A stretch of DNA of 64,000 nt, from assembly GCF_000802205.1 (NCBI RefSeq), contig NZ_CP012850.1, positions 2,418,001 through 2,482,000 on the forward strand. Reading direction: 5' to 3'. Source of the DNA: Candidatus Nitrosocosmicus oleophilus. Lineage in GTDB: Archaea; Thermoproteota; Nitrososphaeria; Nitrososphaerales; Nitrososphaeraceae. Under the pieces are notes generated by a model. That model saw nothing but the letters and a program-made list of their open reading frames with translations, did not search any database and was not told the DNA's origin. How positions within the stretch are numbered: the stretch's first letter is position 1; each line of letters opens with the position of its first letter. The translations under genes and the position numbers were made by a program. This document shows, piece by piece, positions 39,001 through 47,396 of this stretch.

Positions 39001-40170
39001 TTATTTGTGATTAAATAGTTTTTCATTGAGATTTGATCCCTTAATTTCACTAAATACCTTATTTTTTATATGCACAATTAATTTCATGAGATCATTACAA
39101 TAAACACTTGGATTATCAAATTCGCTTTTTGTCGAATAACGATGAGGCAAATATCCACCTCCACAGATATCAACTATTGAGCATTCTCTACACTCTGCAC
39201 AAAGTGATTCAAAACCCCTTTGCATTAGTTTAATGATAGCATGTGAAGAAACTTGATCTAAAGTATTTTCAAATACGTTGTATCCTAGACGAGCCGCTCC
39301 ACTATAAGTGGTTTTCAGAACATCCAGGCCTTCAATATCTCCGTTGGTTTCAATAACAACAAATTCCATAGGCGTTAATCCGAATGAATCCATAGTAGAC
39401 CTTTGACCTAACACACTACGTATTAATACATCAAACATTCTTACATTTGTTTTTGTTTTATGACTAAACCAATAGTCAAAGATTTCAATTAACCAATCTG
39501 CATATATGGTATTATTATTTTTCATACCTAATGGTAAATAGTCATGATTATTATCTGGGAGAAGAAAATCAATGGAAGCTGGTTCATAAGATAATAAATA
39601 CTCTAATACTAAAATCGGGTTCGATTCGATATTAATTACGCATAGAAATCCTCCAAAAATTTTTCTATATTTAGATGATGTTAAAATATGTAATTTACTT
39701 TCCAAAAGATTCGTACTTGGGTTTCCAAAATGATCGATCCGGTTCTTATCATTTATTACAGGAGGTCCATCAAGGCTAATCGATAGCGTTACATTTTTTC
39801 TTAACAGTAGATCACCGATTTCAGGTGAAAATAAAAGTCCATTGGATTGGATACTTATATAAAACTTTACAGCATATTTATGGAATACGTTTTCTAAGGT
39901 CGATATTATCTTCGCTAAATAATCTGCACCCCCAAGAAGAGGTTCGCCTCCATGAAAAACTATCCCAATTTTTTTTATTGAATTGGAATTGCAATACCTA
40001 GCAATATTTAATGCTGCTTGGGATGCTACTTCCGCGGTCATAAAAGGGGGCTGATTTTTCCAGTTATTATCTTGTCCATTATATATGTAACAATATGAAC
40101 AATTTAAGTTACAACGACTTGAGATTTTCCAGACAAAAGTAGTAAATCGTATAGTTGTATTTCTTTTCAA
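39001..40170 (-). CDS. Radical SAM/SPASM peptide maturase, FxsB-like
   Basis: The 389-aa enzyme has the radical-SAM cluster motif CNLNCSYCY (Cys20, 24, 27), preceded by FVWKISSR, then FHGGEPLLGG and SISLDGPP. The C-terminal SPASM-type cysteines (CAECRECSIVDICGGG) are followed by YLPHRYS and FDNPSVYCNDLMKLI. The N-terminus and the HRYS...FDNPSVYC ending match the FxsB family of peptide-modifying enzymes, related to the three-residue cyclophane (triceptide) synthases, which crosslink an aromatic side chain to a residue two positions on. It probably modifies a ribosomal peptide in the cytoplasm. The TTG start at 40170 lies 6 nt after the stop of the small peptide gene and in the same frame. Confidence 0.82.
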   Translation of the reverse strand: MKRNTTIRFTTFVWKISSRCNLNCSYCYIYNGQDNNWKNQPPFMTAEVASQAALNIARYCNSNSIKKIGIVFHGGEPLLGGADYLAKIISTLENVFHKYAVKFYISIQSNGLLFSPEIGDLLLRKNVTLSISLDGPPVINDKNRIDHFGNPSTNLLESKLHILTSSKYRKIFGGFLCVINIESNPILVLEYLLSYEPASIDFLLPDNNHDYLPLGMKNNNTIYADWLIEIFDYWFSHKTKTNVRMFDVLIRSVLGQRSTMDSFGLTPMEFVVIETNGDIEGLDVLKTTYSGAARLGYNVFENTLDQVSSHAIIKLMQRGFESLCAECRECSIVDICGGGYLPHRYSTKSEFDNPSVYCNDLMKLIVHIKNKVFSEIKGSNLNEKLFNHK

Positions 40171-40176
40171 TAACTT

Positions 40177-40356
40177 TCATTTGAGGGTCTTTTCAAACTT
40201 TATCGTTATTTTATCTTCAAAAGGCTCGTCTTGTTGCTCTTTAGCCTGTTGGATTAAATTCTTCAATATTTCTTTTAATTTTGCATTTGCTATACAATCT
40301 ATATCCTTTTCTTCTAATTCTGCAGGATTCATTGATAAATCTAGCGTTTTATCCAT
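40177..40356 (-). CDS. 59-aa peptide, candidate RiPP precursor
   Basis: An ATG at 40356 opens a 59-codon frame that ends 6 nt before the radical SAM gene. The peptide starts MDKTLDLSMNP, has a central charged amphipathic helix (KLKEILKNLIQQAKEQQ) that would suit a leader, and a strand-like C-terminus KITIKFEKTLK. The FEK near the end is an aromatic-X-X triplet of the kind crosslinked by three-residue cyclophane enzymes. A TATA-like element (40381-40390 on the other strand) sits about 27 nt upstream, giving a leaderless mRNA that begins at this ATG. Size, position and promoter support a real gene; the precursor role is inferred. It could instead be a small partner protein. Confidence 0.6.
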   Translation of the reverse strand: MDKTLDLSMNPAELEEKDIDCIANAKLKEILKNLIQQAKEQQDEPFEDKITIKFEKTLK

Positions 40357-40531
40357 ATCAATTTAAGGTAACACAAATGTGTATAAATCTTTTTTGTTAT
40401 TGAATATTTCATTTTATCACTTATCCTAGAGTATTCTGCCTTTTTCTTAATTGTATACCATAAAAGACGTTCTTACTATATGCATGAATATATATTAAAT
40501 TTAAATATGAAGATTAAATAGTGAATTTGTT
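40357..40531. promoter_or_regulatory. Bidirectional promoter of the radical-SAM locus
   Basis: This 175-bp gap drives the peptide/SPASM operon leftwards and the cobalamin-type radical SAM gene rightwards. Leftward TATA: minus-strand agatttatac at 40381-40390. Rightward TATA: tatatattaaat near 40,489-40,500. An inverted repeat acacaaatgtgt (40371-40382; arms acac/gtgt) touches the leftward TATA and is a candidate operator. Confidence 0.55.
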
Positions 40532-42337
40532 TTGGATGTTGCTCTTGTTGTAATGCCTTTTGGGATAATTCAACGCCCTTCACTAGGAGTTAGTCTTCTT
40601 AAAGCTTCACTCAGTAAAAACCAAATCTCAAGCAAAATCTATTATTTCAATCTAGACTTAGCAAGAATGATTGGATTTAAGCTTTACAGTAAGATCGCAG
40701 GACATTCAAGCTTACTAGGAGAATACTTATTTTCGAGAACTGCATTCGATTCAAAACAATGGAACACAGAAGAGTTAAAACATTTTGTAAAAAAATATAC
40801 AGACGAGTCTTCATTAGAATTAATCCAACAATTGGCCAGAATCAAAGAAGACATACCATGCTTTATAGAAGAATGCGCAGAGAAAGTTTTGAGTGAAAAT
40901 CCGAAGATAATTGGTTTCAGCAGCATATTCCACCAGAATTGTGCTTCCATATCTGTTGCTAGAAAAATTAAAGAGAAATCTTCTGCACAAATAATATTTG
41001 GTGGTGCTAATTGTGAAAATGAAATGGGCGCAGCACTCCTCAAATGTGTACCCGATATTGATTTTGTTTGTTCAGGAGAAGGCGATAAATCATTCATAGA
41101 ATTCACTAAATTATTTCTTCAAAATATGAACGCTAAAGTACAGGGTATAATTACAAGTCAATCATCTGAATTAGAAAAATATTTGACCCAACCAATATTA
41201 GACATGGATAGTCTTCCTATTCCTGACTTTGATGAATATTATAAGAAAATAAAAGATCTCTCGCTAGAAGAAATCCAACCAAAATGTACCATGGAAACTT
41301 CACGTGGTTGTTGGTGGGGAGAAAAACATCAATGTACATTTTGTGGCCTTAATGGCGCTACGATGAATTTTAGATCGAAATCAGTACAGAGATGTTTAAC
41401 AGAGATAAAATATTTAAAGAGAAAATATGATATTAAAAATATATACGTTGTTGATAATATTTTAGATTTAAGATATATTAATAGTTTATTTCCAGAACTT
41501 GAAAAAGAAGAAATCGGTGTTCAATTTTTTTATGAAACTAAATCCAATCTTAGTAAACAACAACTTATACAAATGAAAAATACTGGGGTTAATTATCTTC
41601 AACCAGGAATAGAAAGTTTAAGCGACAAAATACTAAAGATTATGGAAAAGGGAGTAACAGGACTGCAAAATATTCAACTCTTAAAATGGTGTAGAGAATT
41701 AAATATTAATGCATACTGGAATCTTCTATATGGATTTCCTGAAGAACCGTATGATGAATATGACAAAATGGCAGGAATGGTGCCATTATTAACACATATC
41801 AAACCTCCATCAGGAATTTTTCAGATTAGTCTGGATCGATTCAGCCCATATTTCATTAATCCAAAATTTTATGGATTGACGAATGTCCGTCCTAGACAAG
41901 ATTATTATGATGTTTACCCCTTTGCCGATCAGGATATACGAAGTCTAGCTTATCATTTTGATTTTGATTATGAAGAGGATAGGTACCCGTTTCAATATGT
42001 TACTAAACTGAGAAATGAAATTTCTGCTTGGTCAAACAAATGGAAACAAGAAGCACCGGTATTAGTAGCAATCAGTACAGATGACGAAAATTTATATATA
42101 CATGATACACGAGATTGTAGAAAAAATACTAAGGATTTATTAAGAGATCAGACTGCCCTAATTTATAGAATATGTGACTCTGTTCATTCTTTTAATAGTA
42201 TTTACATGAAAATCAAATCTACTTTTCCAAATATGGATAAAACTATGTTATTAAGTGAACTTGAAAGTCTCATTAATAGAAAAATAATGATATCTTATGA
42301 CAATAATTATTTATCTTTGGCCAATACTTTTAAATAG
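40532..42337 (+). CDS. RiPP maturation radical SAM protein 1-like (B12-binding)
   Basis: The 601-aa protein has an N-terminal cobalamin-binding-type Rossmann region (residues about 1-215, with IGFSSIFHQN and IIFGGANCENEMG; no DxHxxG). A radical-SAM core follows with the uncommon cluster motif CWWGEKHQCTFCGLNG (CX7CX2C; Cys260, 268, 271), then FRSKS, QPGIESLSDKILKIMEKG, NLLYGFPEE and PPSGIFQISLDRFSPYF. The C-terminal tail ends in INRKIMISYDNNYLSLA, as in the same family. All of these are signatures of the TIGR03975-type RiPP maturases, several of which act as peptide C-methyltransferases. Expected substrate: a ribosomal peptide. TTG start, divergent from the SPASM gene. Confidence 0.88.
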   Translation: MDVALVVMPFGIIQRPSLGVSLLKASLSKNQISSKIYYFNLDLARMIGFKLYSKIAGHSSLLGEYLFSRTAFDSKQWNTEELKHFVKKYTDESSLELIQQLARIKEDIPCFIEECAEKVLSENPKIIGFSSIFHQNCASISVARKIKEKSSAQIIFGGANCENEMGAALLKCVPDIDFVCSGEGDKSFIEFTKLFLQNMNAKVQGIITSQSSELEKYLTQPILDMDSLPIPDFDEYYKKIKDLSLEEIQPKCTMETSRGCWWGEKHQCTFCGLNGATMNFRSKSVQRCLTEIKYLKRKYDIKNIYVVDNILDLRYINSLFPELEKEEIGVQFFYETKSNLSKQQLIQMKNTGVNYLQPGIESLSDKILKIMEKGVTGLQNIQLLKWCRELNINAYWNLLYGFPEEPYDEYDKMAGMVPLLTHIKPPSGIFQISLDRFSPYFINPKFYGLTNVRPRQDYYDVYPFADQDIRSLAYHFDFDYEEDRYPFQYVTKLRNEISAWSNKWKQEAPVLVAISTDDENLYIHDTRDCRKNTKDLLRDQTALIYRICDSVHSFNSIYMKIKSTFPNMDKTMLLSELESLINRKIMISYDNNYLSLANTFK

Positions 42338-42359
42338 TCATGTTCAATTTGTTATAATA

Positions 42360-43112
42360 TTAACTTAAACCTAATTCCCTCTTAATTGATTCTCCATTGC
42401 TAATGTTGTTTAATTTTGTTACCAGATCCTCTATTAATGCATCTATCCGTATACCCTCATTATTGACATAAATATCTAAACCAAAACTATCTTGAGTTGT
42501 ATCCCCGAAAGCATGGTGAAGAGATATCAAATCCCATTCGTTGTTAAACACTGGAGACCCAGATGATCCCGTTTCAGTGTCTGTGAAGTATCGAATATAT
42601 TTCGCAAATATCTTTGTCAAACGATTTTCTTGAATTGAGATCTCTTTGTACCTACCATCGGGATGTTGTATAATATTACAAAATGATCCTTTCTTATACT
42701 GAGGATTCTTGTTCAACTGAATGTAGCCCCACTTATCTCCGGGATTGTTATTTAATTTAATTAAAGTGTAATCCAAATCGTTTTTGTCGCTTGTTATGAA
42801 GACATCTTCTGACGCGGTGTAAGAATCCGTGGACTGAACATCACCATGTATATCTTTCTGATAATTAAATTCAAATGTTGAATTTTGGATTTGACCTTGT
42901 GTGCTTATAACATGATTATTCGTCAAAAATAAGGATGATGAAACTAAAAAACCACTAGCAAATTTAGACCCCATCTTAACCCTTGCAACTGCTCGTTGTC
43001 TGATTAACCCTTTATCCAAATAAGATACTGGTAGAAATTCATTCGTTTCTATCATTGCTTCAAAGGGTTCAAGTGCTAGGAATCTATTTTGGTCTAAATC
43101 ATGGATTGACAT
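42360..43112 (-). CDS. Cytoplasmic trypsin-like serine protease
   Basis: The trypsin/HtrA fold carries a full catalytic triad: His in FLTNNHVI, Asp in DLDYTLIKL, and Ser in TETGSSGSPVFNNEW (GSSGSPV motif). With the ATG start at 43112 (250 aa; an in-frame GTG lies at 43133) these are His67, Asp114 and Ser186. No signal peptide and no PDZ domain are present. It converges on the B12 radical SAM gene with 22 nt between stops. A role in removing a leader peptide, or as the effector of a modified-peptide system, is inferred from context. Confidence 0.8.
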   Translation of the reverse strand: MSIHDLDQNRFLALEPFEAMIETNEFLPVSYLDKGLIRQRAVARVKMGSKFASGFLVSSSLFLTNNHVISTQGQIQNSTFEFNYQKDIHGDVQSTDSYTASEDVFITSDKNDLDYTLIKLNNNPGDKWGYIQLNKNPQYKKGSFCNIIQHPDGRYKEISIQENRLTKIFAKYIRYFTDTETGSSGSPVFNNEWDLISLHHAFGDTTQDSFGLDIYVNNEGIRIDALIEDLVTKLNNISNGESIKRELGLS

Positions 43113-43133
43113 CTTTATCGGAGTTAGTACCAC

Positions 43134-43653
43134 AGATAGGTGTCATACCAAAACTCTATTAATATTTTTGTTGCCAGAACTTCATTGTCGTGAATTGTGA
43201 ATTGAGGTTACTAACCTAGTATCATTATTGTAAATCCTTTGATTACTTTTTTTATTGCTCAAACCTGGAGCGTTATTCTGATAATTATCTAATTTCTTTT
43301 AAATAAATTCTGCAATGTAGTTCATCGCTTTTAGCATGTTTGTAATGTTGAACCTGATACATAGGACCAATATCCTCGTAATGATCAGGAGTCACTGTAA
43401 CATTAACATATCAACCCTCTTTTTCCTATTCTACTTGAGGTGGACAATTTATCTGTTGTAGTTTTTTTTACTTATCTAACTTTTATTTGATGAAACAAGT
43501 TTACCCTTCTTACAGATTCAGAGTAGGGTACGTTTTGAGTCCTAATATCTAAATAAATTTAACAAATTCTAACAGTGGTTTAAAAAAATCCCTGTCTAGA
43601 CAATTCAACTATTAAGATTAGTATTGAGACAACTGTATTTTTATCAAAAAAAA
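43134..43653. other. Gene-free stretch
   Basis: No supported gene or RNA. Its left end should hold the promoter of the protease gene. Confidence 0.4.
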
Positions 43654-44037
43654 TTAGCAGTCTCGGCAATATCCTATAAACCAAGTCATGTTATCGCCTA
43701 CGCTATTTGAATATGTTCTACTCTCGATGCTTTCATTTTTTAAGTTAGCATTATACAATTCATCCAGAGTCTGATTTAAATAATTGGAACTGACCTGAGA
43801 GAAATTGTGCTTAATTTGACCTAAGTTTTCTTTTGTAATGTTTTTCAGTACGTCATTCTCAAATTTAAATATACTAAAGACTGTTGGATCTTTATCGGAT
43901 GCATTCTTGAAATTACCTGAGATATTACTGATAAGACTAGCTGGATTAGTATCTCCGTAAGCAGATACATTGACAATGGAATAGCTCAGTATAGATACCA
44001 TAATTGCAAAAATAGCTGTTAAGGATACAATACTCAT
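43654..44037 (-). CDS. Small secreted protein
   Basis: The 127-aa protein has a signal peptide (AIFAIMVSILSYSIVNVSAYG), an Asn/Ser-rich body with several N-glycosylation sequons, and a C-terminal MTWFIGYCRDC with two cysteines. A TATA-like gttttatata on the minus strand (about 44,060-44,069) is about 27 nt upstream of the ATG. Family unknown. Confidence 0.6.
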   Translation of the reverse strand: MSIVSLTAIFAIMVSILSYSIVNVSAYGDTNPASLISNISGNFKNASDKDPTVFSIFKFENDVLKNITKENLGQIKHNFSQVSSNYLNQTLDELYNANLKNESIESRTYSNSVGDNMTWFIGYCRDC

Positions 44038-44210
44038 TAAACCCTATAAAATAATTTATTATATAAAACCATCGAAATAATACGATGTATCGGAAGTCGA
44101 CTTTGCGAGACACAGTCATTATGAATCCTTCTCATTTCGCTTTAGCATAGTGATATTTAACTATATGAAACATTTAAGAAAGAATAGAAAGCCAGAAGAA
44201 TTATTATCAC

Positions 44211-44245
44211 GTACTCCCAAGATTAACTAATGGATTCGAATCCCA
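44211..44245 (+). repeat. Partial att-like repeat inside the element
   Basis: This copy is about 85% identical to the left arm of attR (48287-48322), sharing cccaagat, ctaatggattcgaatccca, but it stops before the acceptor-stem part of the core. It is either the remnant of an earlier insertion boundary or a duplicated attP arm. Confidence 0.7.
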
Positions 44246-44495
44246 AACTTAGGATTTGTCGTAGATTGGAAAGGCGAATTTGAGTGTCATTATAATTAAA
44301 ACGTATCTGTTTAAGCCAAATTAATACAAGGCGAATTTGCGGTGTAATTTCTTAAAAAAAAGTAAGTTTAATTGGGGGGTAAATGTGATTTTACAACAAT
44401 AGCTAGATTCTGATAGATCGCTTATATTATTGGAGATATCATCCAATTCAGTATTCCTTTTATAAAAGTATTTTTCTATAAGGATCAGAACTAAT
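44246..44495. promoter_or_regulatory. Gap with promoter of the CHRD gene
   Basis: Mostly featureless, but a strong TATA-like ttttataaaag at 44458-44468 lies about 33 nt before the CHRD gene ATG. Confidence 0.45.
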
Positions 44496-45071
44496 ATGCG
44501 ATCAGAACACTCGGTACTAGATCTGGATAATCCTATTTTTATCGTTCTTTTAGTTTTTTTCGCCATCCTTTCCAATATATGTTATGTATGGGGTCAGACA
44601 AATTCAACCTATATTGCTTCATTAAATGGTACTAATGTGTTACCCTCCGCCTATGCAAATTCATCAGGGATTGGTGAAATTGTTATTAGCAGAGATAGTG
44701 AAGGGAATGTTTACGAAGTTGTTTACAACATACTTCTCAAAAATATTTCAAACATTCTCACCGTTGATCTCCACAACGCACCAGAGGGAATCAATGGAAC
44801 GACAACTTATTCTATTTATGATATTTTTAGTATTCCACGGGTTGACCAAAACTCAAGCTCAGTGGTATTGAGAGGATCTTTGGACTTAATTAATTTTGAA
44901 AGTACCTTAGGAGGTAAGGCTGATCCCTCTTTACTTTTTTCTGGATCTAACCCTTTTACATATGAGGCACTAGAACGGGAACTACTTTTTAATCGAACTT
45001 ATATTGACGTTCATACAGCGAAATTCCCAGAAGGGGAACTACGAGGGCAGTTACACCCAATTTACAAGTAA
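44496..45071 (+). CDS. Secreted CHRD-domain protein
   Basis: The 191-aa protein has a signal peptide or N-terminal anchor (IFIVLLVFFAILSNICYVWGQ) and one CHRD domain: YIASLNGTNVLPSAYANSSGIGEIVIS at the start, VDLHNAPEGINGT in the middle and YIDVHTAKFPEGELRGQL at the end. CHRD domains are extracellular beta folds of unclear function, common in soil ammonia-oxidising archaea. Asn-glycosylation sites are frequent. It may be a late-acquired cargo gene, lying right of the partial att repeat. Confidence 0.85.
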   Translation: MRSEHSVLDLDNPIFIVLLVFFAILSNICYVWGQTNSTYIASLNGTNVLPSAYANSSGIGEIVISRDSEGNVYEVVYNILLKNISNILTVDLHNAPEGINGTTTYSIYDIFSIPRVDQNSSSVVLRGSLDLINFESTLGGKADPSLLFSGSNPFTYEALERELLFNRTYIDVHTAKFPEGELRGQLHPIYK

Positions 45072-45111
45072 GAAATTTTTCTTCTGTATTGTACGGATTC
45101 ACCAAATTGAT

Positions 45112-46692
45112 CTAAGCACCGGGTTTCTTATAATTGTGTAATGCATCGTACAAACGGTAATATCCATATGCAAAGAAGACGGCACTGACAAAATAAGATA
45201 CTGGATATAATAAGGCATTATTTTTATTATTTCCAACAAATACTCCTGAGAATTCTTCCTCCTTTATTAATTCAGATGAATAGATGGATAGATAATAAAC
45301 TGAAAAGAGGAACAATAAAAGCGGAAACACCAGAGTTAGTAATTTGATAAATAAAAGTGTCCTAGATCCATATGGATCAACCCATAGAGAAGCTAGTAAT
45401 GAAATTCTATACTTGTGCAAATCTATAGGTAGTAGTGTAGAGAATCGTTCAAGGCCTCTCCTAAGTAAAATGGTATCACTTAGGAGTGATGCAGAAATCA
45501 AAAAGCCCAAGCCGATTCCTATCGGAAAAAATGAAACCGTATCAATTATGTTAAGTGGTATTTTTCCAATTGGAAATTCGATCTCCTTAAGCATTTCAGT
45601 CGTTTCATTTTTCTTTATTTCTAATTGAGTCATTTTTTTATTGACATTATCTATGGTATTGTTATAGTATACAAGTTGATACCTTAATATATCATCAATT
45701 TCACTGAATATGGGATTGTATTCGTTTATCTGCGATGAAATAGTGGATAGGAGCTCGTTAAATTGTGTTGCACTAAGCGTCTGGGAAGAATTCATAAAAT
45801 TAAAATGATTAAGAGCTGAAGCTGCATTGAATTTTTTTACATAATCATCCCTTAGATTTGGAATATTTTTTTCCAGCTTTTGCAAATTGTGTTTTATCGT
45901 AACTATTTTTTCCGACACGCTTGTGTTGAAAAGCTGTGAATTTGAATTAATGTCTTGTTTAACTTTCGCAATGTCATTCATTAATACCTGCACTTGGTTC
46001 AAATGCTTAATATTAAGCGAATCCAATCGATTTATGAGATTGTAATTCAACCAAAAAGGACTTCCTGCATAATAAGCAGATTTGTAGTATTCTAAGTTCT
46101 CAACCTCGCTTTTATCTAGCATGGGACTTTCATATTCCTCATTGTAACTGTCTGGGACAAAATTACTATACGCATGGTATTTCTTTTCAGATTCATTATT
46201 ATTATAGAAAGACAATAATGTGGAATTGTTAAGTGCAGGGAAGGAGTTTCCCCGTGAGTCCGCAATCACATAGCATATGTCCAATAACCAAAAGGCTTTA
46301 TTCTTAACATAACCTTTAACTTCGTCAATGTCTTCTTCGGAAGTTTGAATTAACCGGTGAGCATATTGGTTATTATTACATTTCTGAATATTATTTGCCA
46401 CTGTTTCTGTAATGCTTTTGTAGTATTGAACAATGGTAGCATTATCATTGTGTAAAGTAGTATTAAAGGCAACTGCATTGGTTTGAAATTGCAATAGACT
46501 GTTTTGAACAAGTTCGAGAAACCGAATTTGATCGTTCAGATCCTTATGTTTATCTAGGATTGACAAATAAGGCAAAAAAATAAAAAAAAAGAAAAAAACA
46601 ATGATACCTATAAAAACGGCAAATGTGCGGTTAAAACTTTTCGACTTGTCCTTAAATTGTTCATATCTGTGATCAAAGTCGTCTACGGCCAT
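45112..46692 (-). CDS. Large membrane protein with extracellular helical domain
   Basis: The 526-aa protein has one N-terminal membrane helix (FAVFIGIIVFFFFFIFLPYL), about 330 mostly helical, coiled-coil-prone residues rich in Asn and glycosylation sequons, then about four C-terminal helices (for example FPIGIGLGFLISASLL and LLTLVFPLLLFLFSVYYL). This layout fits a surface sensor or anchor. I do not recognise the family. It starts at ATG and faces the CHRD gene. Confidence 0.65.
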   Translation of the reverse strand: MAVDDFDHRYEQFKDKSKSFNRTFAVFIGIIVFFFFFIFLPYLSILDKHKDLNDQIRFLELVQNSLLQFQTNAVAFNTTLHNDNATIVQYYKSITETVANNIQKCNNNQYAHRLIQTSEEDIDEVKGYVKNKAFWLLDICYVIADSRGNSFPALNNSTLLSFYNNNESEKKYHAYSNFVPDSYNEEYESPMLDKSEVENLEYYKSAYYAGSPFWLNYNLINRLDSLNIKHLNQVQVLMNDIAKVKQDINSNSQLFNTSVSEKIVTIKHNLQKLEKNIPNLRDDYVKKFNAASALNHFNFMNSSQTLSATQFNELLSTISSQINEYNPIFSEIDDILRYQLVYYNNTIDNVNKKMTQLEIKKNETTEMLKEIEFPIGKIPLNIIDTVSFFPIGIGLGFLISASLLSDTILLRRGLERFSTLLPIDLHKYRISLLASLWVDPYGSRTLLFIKLLTLVFPLLLFLFSVYYLSIYSSELIKEEEFSGVFVGNNKNNALLYPVSYFVSAVFFAYGYYRLYDALHNYKKPGA

Positions 46693-46944
46693 GATTATTT
46701 ATTTTATATAATACACTTAAACTTATTGTTATGGCGTGGCAATCGTTAACAATACCATTTTTATCTTATGTGAAGCACTTTTCTGAATAAATTATTTGAA
46801 CATGCAACCCTAGCTTAATTTAACATACTAAAACTACTGGCACTGATTTATTAACGTAAAGGGATTTGAAATCATTCCCATTCTAACATTCGAGGTCAAT
46901 TCCTATATATAACTATTAAAGTACAAAGTTCCAACTATCGTGGA

Positions 46945-47178
46945 TTGAAACAAAAGGGTGCTTTAAGTGAAGAGGAATTTCAATTACTCAGGAATAACAT
47001 TTTAGAGAGGATATCCCGTGTAGAAGGGAATATTGCTAAGTCACCAAGCCCAGCTGCCGATTTAAATCAGAATTCAAAGTATGATGAAAACAACTCCAAA
47101 CTATGTTCTAATTCCAACTATAATTCCAGCAACTCATCTGATTCATCGTTTTGCAAGGATTGTGGAACTAGACTATAA
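46945..47178 (+). CDS. Small SHOCT-like/zinc-ribbon protein
   Basis: The 77-aa protein (TTG start) begins with a short SHOCT-like hairpin (KGALSEEEFQLLRNNIL). A Ser/Asn-rich linker leads to a half zinc ribbon FCKDCGTRL at the C-terminus. A TATA-like ctatatataact lies about 35 nt upstream. SHOCT motifs usually mediate oligomerisation. It could be a fragment of a longer protein. Confidence 0.5.
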   Translation: MKQKGALSEEEFQLLRNNILERISRVEGNIAKSPSPAADLNQNSKYDENNSKLCSNSNYNSSNSSDSSFCKDCGTRL

Positions 47179-47396
47179 TCTAAACATAGTATGCATAACG
47201 GGTACCTTGCATGAATTAGTATGTAAGAAAGTCAACTTAATAATTGATAAAATCATAGTAAATCAACAATAATTTGTAGATAGAATATACTCATGAATAA
47301 GATTAACAGACGACACAACATACATCCCAATTATATCAAGGAATCAAGAAAATCAGGTCTTTATTTGTATTTTCTATTATGTTTTGTATGTAGAAT

